Assembly (NCBI GenBank): GCA_963803845.1
Contig: CAWDNZ010000004.1
Coordinates: 868,001-932,000 of the forward strand
DNA length: 64,000 bases
Direction: 5' to 3'
Source: JABDIY01 sp963803845
GTDB lineage: Bacteria; Actinomycetota; Acidimicrobiia; Acidimicrobiales; SZUA-35
Part shown: positions 58,505 through 64,000 of the stretch, one piece after another
How the letters are laid out: each line of letters opens with the position of its first letter
Numbering within the stretch: the stretch's first letter is position 1
The notes under the pieces: generated by a model
What the model saw: only the letters and a program-made list of their open reading frames with translations
Database searches by the model: none
Told to the model about the DNA's origin: nothing
Program-made: the position numbers and the translations under genes

Positions 58505-59368
58505 ATGACCCCCATCATCATCGGTGCCATCGTCATCGCAGTTCTCGCTGTTGCCGCCCTCGGGCTGGCACTGCGTAACCGCGACGTCAACGACGCCATC
58601 GGCCAGCTTTCGGGAGAGACGGTCAAGCGTGACACCAAGGTGCACGTTCCCGCGCCTGCCGCCGCTGAGAAAGCTTCTACCGGTCGCGAAATCGAGGCCA
58701 TCGGATCGGCTCAGGGTCGAGCCGCCCTTGTCGCCGCCGAGGCCGCTCCTCCGGTGGCCTACGTTCCGCCGGACCCCGAGACCATTGGTGTGGCCCGGCG
58801 TCAGTTCCTCAACCGGAGCATCTTTGCCATGTTCGGTTTGGGCATCACCGCTTTTGGCGCCGCCTCCATCGGGTTCCTTTGGCCCCAGGGTGTCAGCGGC
58901 TTCGGTTCCAAGGTGAATGTTGGCAAGATCCCCGACATTCAAGCTGCCATCGCCGCCGGTGGGGGCTTCTTCTATGTTCCGGAAGGCCGGATGTGGGTGA
59001 CGGAGTATCCATCATCCGCTCTCGAAAAGGCCAGTGCCCAGTACGGGTTCTTCGGTCAGGTGGAGCAAGGTTTGAATGCCGGCGTCACCGCCTTGTACCA
59101 AACCTGTCCCCACCTGGGTTGCCGGGTGCCCCAGTGTCTCACCTCGCAATGGTTCGAATGTCCCTGCCACGGCTCGCAGTACAATCGGGTGGGTGAGAAG
59201 AAAGGCGGACCGGCGCCACGCGGCATGGATCGCTTCCCGATGGAACTGAATGCAGCCAGTGAGCTGATCGTTGATACCGGTAGTGTCATTCAGGGTCCTG
59301 CTATCGGGACCAACACCACCGGTCAAGAGGCCGAGGGTCCCAACTGCATTAGTGGAGGGGAACATTAA
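58505..59368 (+). CDS. Rieske [2Fe-2S] protein
   Basis: A 287-residue Rieske subunit. Cluster ligands are in CPHLGC (C201, H203; C206 for the disulfide) and CPCHGS (C219, H222; C221 for the disulfide). There are two hydrophobic segments: residues 3-22 and about 105-125, the latter preceded by RRQFLN, a twin-arginine-like motif typical of Tat-exported Rieske proteins. C211 is an additional cysteine outside the usual four. It carries electrons from quinol at the Q_o site to cytochrome c. The stop overlaps the next gene's ATG by 1 bp (TAATG). Confidence 0.94.
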   Translation: MTPIIIGAIVIAVLAVAALGLALRNRDVNDAIGQLSGETVKRDTKVHVPAPAAAEKASTGREIEAIGSAQGRAALVAAEAAPPVAYVPPDPETIGVARRQFLNRSIFAMFGLGITAFGAASIGFLWPQGVSGFGSKVNVGKIPDIQAAIAAGGGFFYVPEGRMWVTEYPSSALEKASAQYGFFGQVEQGLNAGVTALYQTCPHLGCRVPQCLTSQWFECPCHGSQYNRVGEKKGGPAPRGMDRFPMELNAASELIVDTGSVIQGPAIGTNTTGQEAEGPNCISGGEH

Positions 59369-60954
59369 TGTCATTCCTTTTTGGAGCAACCGTTCTGTTC
59401 GCTGCTGATTTCCGGGCTATCGGCATGGTGGTCTTTGCGGTCATCTTCATCGGCTTCATCGCACTGTTCGTGCGGAACGTCTTCGAGGCCAAACCAGAAC
59501 TTGGTTCAGAGGTCGAGTTGGCCGCCAACCGGCTGGAGTATCTCTCCGACGAGGAACTGGAGACCACCAAGCTGGACCGATCGCTCACGTTCGCCTTGGT
59601 AATTCTCACCATTAGTGCGGTAGTACTCCCCTTCTACTGGCTGGGCGAACCCGGTCGTCAAGAGGGGGCCATCGAGACGCTGGACGCCACCTTTGTGCGC
59701 CGTGGCGAAGCGCTCTACACCGGCGGTGCTCAATGTGTGAACTGCCATGGTGGTGGCGGTGTCGGCGGTGTTGCCGCGTACGTCTATCAAGATGCTGACG
59801 GCCAATTTCTCGGCAACGCCGCATGGAATGCGCCTGCGCTCAACAACGTGCTTCATCGATATAGCGACGAAGAGGTGGCCTACGTTCTTAACTTCGGTCG
59901 GCCAGGCTCGCCAATGGCGGCTTGGGGTACGCCCGGCGGTGGACCGCTCACGTCGCAACAGATCGAATATTTGATCGATTACCTGCGCACGGTCCAGGTG
60001 CAGAACCTCGACCCCATTGAAATCGCCGCAGCCGGCACCGACGATCCGCTCGACGCCGAGTCCGCAGAAGCGCAGGATGCGGCCGATGTACTGATCGAAG
60101 AAATCCGTGCCGAAGTGGACCGGTCGCTCGAGGACGGCGAATTTGACTCTGTCGGCGAAGCCGTCTTCAACCTCGGTCTCTACAGCGGCTATCGGGCTGG
60201 TTCGCTCAGCTGCGCCCGCTGCCATACGTCGGGGTGGTCACTTGGCCCCACCGTCGTCCCGAACCTTCTGGAGGATGGCATCGCCGCCTGCGGTGGTGGT
60301 GACCCCAGCGGCATCGGGTTCAGTCTCTGCGGCGGGATCAAAGAACGATTCCCCGATGACACGTGGAAACATCCCTCGGGTCGCTGGCTCGACGAATCGC
60401 TCAGTGAGGGGGTGGAGTTCGTCTATTCGTCGGACCTCACCCAGATCGCACTGGATGAGAAGGGCGTTGCCATCACCAATCGGATCGATGGCGACGGCAA
60501 CCCAGTGCCCTACACGATTGTCGAAAACGGTGATCTGGCGGACTGCCTTTACTACAGCGAATTGTGGGAGCCCGGCGGCATCGCTGCCAACGCTTACCCG
60601 TTCGACCCCCGAGTGAGTCTGGTGCTGGCAGAAGAGGACCAGGTGGAGGGAGTCACCGGTGCCTTCGTGGATCCTCCCCGCATCGAACCAGCGGCACTCA
60701 AAGCTGAATTCGACGGCGAGACAATCACATTGGAAGACCGGAGGGTCGGCGCTGGCTGCACCCTGATCGAAATGCCGCCGCGAACCAGCAACGCCCATTA
60801 CAACTTCATCTTCAGTGGCGCCAACCAGGGCGAAGGGTATGGCCGGGGCGGGCAAAGTGGCGCAGGCATGATGCCCGGCTTCGGCGGCCTCCTTCCGACG
60901 GACCTCCTCCAGGCCGTGATTGACTATGAGCGTGAAGAGATTGAGCAGCGATGA
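59368..60954 (+). CDS. Membrane-bound dihaem cytochrome c
   Basis: A 528-residue protein with two N-terminal helices (about residues 17-36 and 72-91) and two cytochrome c domains. Haem sites are CVNCH (123-127) and CARCH (282-286); M183 in GSPMAAWG is a likely ligand for the first. The C-terminal 240 residues contain several further cysteines and end in a segment (YGRGGQSGAGMMPGFGGLL) that may contribute a methionine ligand to the second haem. It is far larger than usual cytochrome c1 and probably replaces it. It overlaps the Rieske stop by 1 bp and the next start by 4 bp, so it is translated in step with both. Confidence 0.85.
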   Translation: MSFLFGATVLFAADFRAIGMVVFAVIFIGFIALFVRNVFEAKPELGSEVELAANRLEYLSDEELETTKLDRSLTFALVILTISAVVLPFYWLGEPGRQEGAIETLDATFVRRGEALYTGGAQCVNCHGGGGVGGVAAYVYQDADGQFLGNAAWNAPALNNVLHRYSDEEVAYVLNFGRPGSPMAAWGTPGGGPLTSQQIEYLIDYLRTVQVQNLDPIEIAAAGTDDPLDAESAEAQDAADVLIEEIRAEVDRSLEDGEFDSVGEAVFNLGLYSGYRAGSLSCARCHTSGWSLGPTVVPNLLEDGIAACGGGDPSGIGFSLCGGIKERFPDDTWKHPSGRWLDESLSEGVEFVYSSDLTQIALDEKGVAITNRIDGDGNPVPYTIVENGDLADCLYYSELWEPGGIAANAYPFDPRVSLVLAEEDQVEGVTGAFVDPPRIEPAALKAEFDGETITLEDRRVGAGCTLIEMPPRTSNAHYNFIFSGANQGEGYGRGGQSGAGMMPGFGGLLPTDLLQAVIDYEREEIEQR

Positions 60955-61865
60955 CTAACAGCCTTGCCTTCATCGGAGGCCTCGAATTTGACATCTTCTT
61001 TCGCGGCCTGCTCTCGGTTCTGGTTGGCGTGGTGGTCCTCATCGGCGGCACCTATCTGATCATCGCCACCAATATCGGTTCCCGGACCGGCGGATTGATA
61101 GCGCTGTCCGGATTGTTCGGGTGGATGATGCTGATGGGCACCGTGTGGACTATCTACGGCATCGGCTGGGTGGGCGAAGCCCAGAGCTGGGAACTCAAAG
61201 AGGTCTCCACCGGTGATTTGGAGCTGGCCGAAAGTGAAGAAGTCTCTAAGCTCGGCCTCGCCCTGGGTCGGAACAACGACTTCTTCTCCGCAATCGACGG
61301 CACCGATTTCGACACGCGGCAGAACAACGCAAAGGAGTTTGCCGACAACAACAAAGAGCTCCTCAATGATTGGGAGTTCCTGGTGGCCTCCAATTCCCGG
61401 CGGGGCGATGCCCAATCTGCCGCCGAGGAGTTCCTATTGGAGGAAGGCTATTTCGAGACTCCGGGTGATTACATCCCGCTCCAATACGGTGGCTTCGCCT
61501 TTGGAGGAAAGCCCCAAGGACAGGACGGCGACTCCCTGGCTACGCGCTTCACCAAGAAGGCCGAGAGCATCTTGAAGTTCTGGCACAGCGAAGAACTGGT
61601 TGCCATCCAGGTCCAGAGCACCCTTCCCCAACCCACCCTTCCGGGTCAGGCCCCACCTATCCCGGTTGCCGATGAAGAGGCTCCGGTGGTCACAGCGGTC
61701 GTGGAACGGAACCGGGGCGGCCCCATCCCCTTCCTCCTCAGTGGTACCCGTTTCGTGCCGCTGGCATTCACGATCTTTAACGCCATCCTCTTCGCGATCT
61801 GCGCATACCTCATGCACATTCGTGACCGGCGGGAAATGGCGATTCGCGCTAACGCCACGGCCTAG
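60951..61865 (+). CDS. Membrane protein of the bc-complex operon, unknown
   Basis: A 304-residue protein with two N-terminal helices (about residues 17-39 and 47-70), a hydrophilic extracytoplasmic-looking region of about 190 residues with no cysteine, and a C-terminal helix (about 270-288) followed by RDRREMAIRA. No known fold or cofactor motif is seen. Its ATG overlaps the dihaem cytochrome stop by 4 bp, which argues for a structural role in the same complex or in linking it to a terminal oxidase. Confidence 0.72.
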   Translation: MTNSLAFIGGLEFDIFFRGLLSVLVGVVVLIGGTYLIIATNIGSRTGGLIALSGLFGWMMLMGTVWTIYGIGWVGEAQSWELKEVSTGDLELAESEEVSKLGLALGRNNDFFSAIDGTDFDTRQNNAKEFADNNKELLNDWEFLVASNSRRGDAQSAAEEFLLEEGYFETPGDYIPLQYGGFAFGGKPQGQDGDSLATRFTKKAESILKFWHSEELVAIQVQSTLPQPTLPGQAPPIPVADEEAPVVTAVVERNRGGPIPFLLSGTRFVPLAFTIFNAILFAICAYLMHIRDRREMAIRANATA

Positions 61866-61902
61866 GCTGCGGCTCCTTCGACCCTTTGGAGAACCCTGAA
61901 CC

Positions 61903-62469
61903 ATGAGTCAGTACCTACCTGTTCTGGCATTGTTGGTGCTGGGTTTCATCTTCGGTTTCGCCAGTCTGCTGGTATCGAAACTCCTGGCGCCGCGGCGGGT
62001 AACACAGGAGAAGATTGCACCGTATGAGTGCGGCATCATCCCCGGGCGTGAGCCACCACAGCGTTTTCCCGTACGGTTCTATCTCGTTGCCATGATGTTC
62101 GTGATCTTCGATATCGAGATCATTTTCCTCTACCCTTACGCCGTCACTCATCAGGCGCTCGGGCGGTTCGGCCTCATCGCCATTTTGATCTTCTCCGCCT
62201 TGGTCTTCGAGAGTTTCGTCTACCTGATCTCCAAGGGTGCGTTGGATTGGGGTCCGCTCAATGCGCATGCTCCGCTGAGTACATCAGCGGCTGAAACGGC
62301 TGGCGTCGGCATGTCCGATTCGCGACGTACCAGTTCCTCCACCGTGCGCCGAGTTGGGGCCGAGGGTCGACTCCCGCCCCGGATTGCTGCGGCCATTCCC
62401 GAGCCGTCGATGGCGGATCTCGAGGCTTCGCTCGTCGGTACCGGCCCGGCCGTGGGAGGTAAGCACTGA
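61903..62469 (+). CDS. nuoA: NADH-quinone oxidoreductase subunit A
   Basis: A 188-residue complex I membrane subunit with three helices. Conserved motifs are KIAPYECGIIPG, FPVRFYLVAMMFVIFDIEI and FLYPYAV. The first 125 residues match the normal length of the family; an extra C-terminal tail of about 60 Ser/Ala-rich residues (from about residue 128) has no counterpart in typical NuoA. It is the first visible gene of the nuo operon, 37 bp after the bc-complex genes, so the two respiratory complexes may be cotranscribed. The stop overlaps the nuoB ATG by 1 bp. Confidence 0.94.
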   Translation: MSQYLPVLALLVLGFIFGFASLLVSKLLAPRRVTQEKIAPYECGIIPGREPPQRFPVRFYLVAMMFVIFDIEIIFLYPYAVTHQALGRFGLIAILIFSALVFESFVYLISKGALDWGPLNAHAPLSTSAAETAGVGMSDSRRTSSSTVRRVGAEGRLPPRIAAAIPEPSMADLEASLVGTGPAVGGKH

Positions 62470-63050
62470 TGGGGCTCATCAAAGAAGTTCAAGACCACGG
62501 CTTGGAGGGGCTGGATCACAATGTGCTCACGGCTCCTCTCGAAAAACTGGTCAACTGGAGTCGCGCTCGCTCATCATGGCCGGCCACCTTCGGACTGGCG
62601 TGTTGCGCCATTGAGATGATGGCAACGGGCGGCTCGCATTACGACATTGCTCGCCTCGGGATGGAGGTCTTCCGGGCCTCGCCCCGTCAAGCGGACGTGA
62701 TGATCGTGGCGGGCCGTGTGAGCCAGAAGATGGCTCCCGTCCTCCGCCAAATCTATGACCAGATGGCCGAACCCAAATGGGTGATCTCCATGGGGGTCTG
62801 TGCATCCAGCGGTGGAATGTTCAACAACTACGCCATCGTGCAAGGGGTAGACCAGGTGGTCCCGGTCGACGTGTACGCCCCCGGTTGCCCGCCCGGCCCC
62901 GAAACCCTGCTGCATGCCATCAACACACTTCACGAACAAATCGAGAACGGTGAACTTCTTCGCCGCCGCAAGGCCGGGGTTGGCGGCATAACGATCGAGC
63001 AACTCGACGGGCAGGGCGTCCCGGAGCTGCTCACCATCGGAAGGCGTTGA
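62469..63050 (+). CDS. nuoB: NADH-quinone oxidoreductase subunit B
   Basis: A 193-residue subunit that holds iron-sulfur cluster N2, the last cluster before quinone. The adjacent cysteines C45-C46 in FGLACCAIEM, the cysteine in SMGVCASSGG and the one in YAPGCPPGPETLL are the four expected ligands. GGGAGG-like GGGAGG/GGGAGGT spacing upstream (GGGAGG at 62454-62459) gives a strong ribosome binding site inside the end of nuoA. Length and motifs are standard. Confidence 0.96.
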   Translation: MGLIKEVQDHGLEGLDHNVLTAPLEKLVNWSRARSSWPATFGLACCAIEMMATGGSHYDIARLGMEVFRASPRQADVMIVAGRVSQKMAPVLRQIYDQMAEPKWVISMGVCASSGGMFNNYAIVQGVDQVVPVDVYAPGCPPGPETLLHAINTLHEQIENGELLRRRKAGVGGITIEQLDGQGVPELLTIGRR

Positions 63051-63052
63051 TC

Positions 63053-63616
63053 ATGGCCGAGACCGTCACCGAAGAAGAGGTCACTGACGAGGTTGTGATC
63101 GAGGCACCGCCTGAGCGCTACGGATTCCCGCTGACTTCCAGCAGAGGTCAAGACGTCATCCACCCGCCACGAGATCAGTGGAAGGCGGCGGCCGAGGCTT
63201 TGTTCGAGGACAACTGGACCATGTTGGTGGACATCACCGCCGTGGACTACTTGAGCTACGGCATCGGCCGAGCCCTGCCCGCCCCGGTGAAGCCAGAACG
63301 ATTCGAGGTTGTGGCCAACTTCGTTCGGTTCGACACCGGCGCTCGGATCCGGATGCGTACGCAAGTGCCGGAGTCCGACCTGCGGATCGAGTCGCTGTAT
63401 GCCACCTTCCCGGGTTCGGACTACCAAGAACGCGAAACCTACGACATGTTCGGTATCGAGTTCGTTGGACACCCCGACCTCAGCAGGATCCTGATGCCCG
63501 AGAACTGGGTGGGCTACCCGCTGCGGAAGGACTTCGCCCAGGGTGTGATCCCCGTGCAGTTCAAGAGCCCCAACCAGCCGAGCGATCGTTCCCAGAAGGA
63601 AGGCCGATCCTCATGA
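63053..63616 (+). CDS. nuoC: NADH-quinone oxidoreductase subunit C
   Basis: A 187-residue hydrophilic subunit of the peripheral arm of complex I. It shows the family motif ERETYDMFGIEFVGHPDLSR and ends with a GYPLRKDFAQG segment. ATG 63053 has GGAAGG at 63039-63044 and is preferred over the in-frame TTG at 63047. The stop overlaps the nuoD ATG by 4 bp. Confidence 0.95.
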   Translation: MAETVTEEEVTDEVVIEAPPERYGFPLTSSRGQDVIHPPRDQWKAAAEALFEDNWTMLVDITAVDYLSYGIGRALPAPVKPERFEVVANFVRFDTGARIRMRTQVPESDLRIESLYATFPGSDYQERETYDMFGIEFVGHPDLSRILMPENWVGYPLRKDFAQGVIPVQFKSPNQPSDRSQKEGRSS

Positions 63617-64000
63617 CCATCATTCCTGAGGAGACCCACACCGACTCTGCAGCTGCCCTGCGAACACCCGAACCCACCGGTGGCCAACTCCACCGCTTGC
63701 CGCGGTTGAATTCGGTATTACGTATGAGCGAAGTGCAGGCCGCCGAGCTGGCCGACGCACCCCTGGAAGACGAAAACGATCAGACGATGCTGGTGAACAT
63801 GGGGCCTTCCCATCCCAGTACCCACGGTGTTCTGCGGCTGATGCTGGAGATGGACGGCGAGATCGTTCGCCGCTCCAAGCCCATCATCGGCTACCTCCAT
63901 ACCGGAATGGAAAAGACGGGCGAGTCGCTCACCTATCTCCAGGGCGGCACCAACGTCACCCGCATGGACTACGCATCACCGCTGTTCAACGAACTGGTCT
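63613..64000 (+). CDS. nuoD: NADH-quinone oxidoreductase subunit D, 3' part beyond window
   Basis: The N-terminal 129 residues of NuoD. After a 55-residue extension it reads NMGPSHPSTHGVLRLMLEMD, the conserved quinone-site strand, then GYLHTGMEKTGES and TRMDYASPLFNE. NuoD forms the quinone-binding cavity with NuoB. The gene continues past the right edge. The ATGA overlap with nuoC indicates translational coupling. Confidence 0.95.
   Translation, partial: MTIIPEETHTDSAAALRTPEPTGGQLHRLPRLNSVLRMSEVQAAELADAPLEDENDQTMLVNMGPSHPSTHGVLRLMLEMDGEIVRRSKPIIGYLHTGMEKTGESLTYLQGGTNVTRMDYASPLFNELV

Noticed and set aside
1..64000. tRNA, rRNA and mobile element genes
   Set aside because: I looked through the intergenic stretches and saw no cloverleaf-like tRNA sequence, rRNA segment, transposase or integrase; a covariance-model scan was not possible here.

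Overview
The window is a 64 kb piece of a GC-rich bacterial chromosome, most likely from an actinobacterium of the Acidimicrobiia type. The evidence is indirect but consistent: a heliorhodopsin of the kind common in aquatic actinobacteria, an actinobacterial acyl-CoA carboxylase epsilon subunit, an LPxTG-anchored surface protein, and a menaquinol-type bc complex next to nuo genes. No rRNA, tRNA, CRISPR array, transposase, integrase or phage gene was seen.

Layout. 1-1160 (-): 5' part of a degenerate DAC-like (DisA_N superfamily) protein, divergent from a heliorhodopsin (1214-2041). 2045-6691 (-): four-gene 2-oxoacid dehydrogenase operon (E1 alpha, E1 beta, E2, E3). 6692-7328: gene-free, with mosaic GC-rich repeats and two hairpins. 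7329-30784 (+): a giant surface adhesin of about 7,800 residues if two single-base frameshifts are repaired. It has a signal segment, DUF11 and propeller-like domains, about 35 tandem SdrD-B-like repeats, 15 tandem two-cysteine DUF11/DUF7507-like repeats, more Sdr/Cna-like domains and a terminal LPVTG sorting signal. Convergent to it, 4 bp away, lies a dsbB plus thioredoxin-like pair (30789-32090), suggesting a dedicated disulfide-forming system.

32309-39739: acyl-CoA metabolism, with a carboxylase beta subunit, a perfect 82-bp minisatellite and a tiny epsilon subunit (too small for most gene callers), then a HAD-like protein lacking its nucleophile, a degenerate GGDEF protein, an ethylmalonyl/methylmalonyl-CoA mutase, aat and a 3-hydroxyacyl-CoA dehydrogenase. 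39937-43935: a small membrane protein and a four-gene split phosphorelay (OmpR-type regulator, Hpt, sensor kinase, stand-alone receiver) arranged as two tail-to-tail overlapping pairs. 43961-47806: a cyclophilin and head-to-head asd and lysC, separated by an array of the mosaic repeat.

48503-54897: two secreted metzincin-like proteins with DUF4214 domains, flanking an MpaB-type oxygenase and a phosphoglucose isomerase. 55012-61865 (+): an unusual quinol-cytochrome c oxidoreductase operon (monoheme c, small membrane protein, 2[4Fe-4S] ferredoxin, split cytochrome b, Rieske, diheme c, another membrane protein). 61903-64000: the start of a nuo (complex I) operon, nuoABCD, with nuoD cut by the window edge. 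Together the last 9 kb encode respiratory electron flow from NADH to menaquinone and on to cytochrome c.
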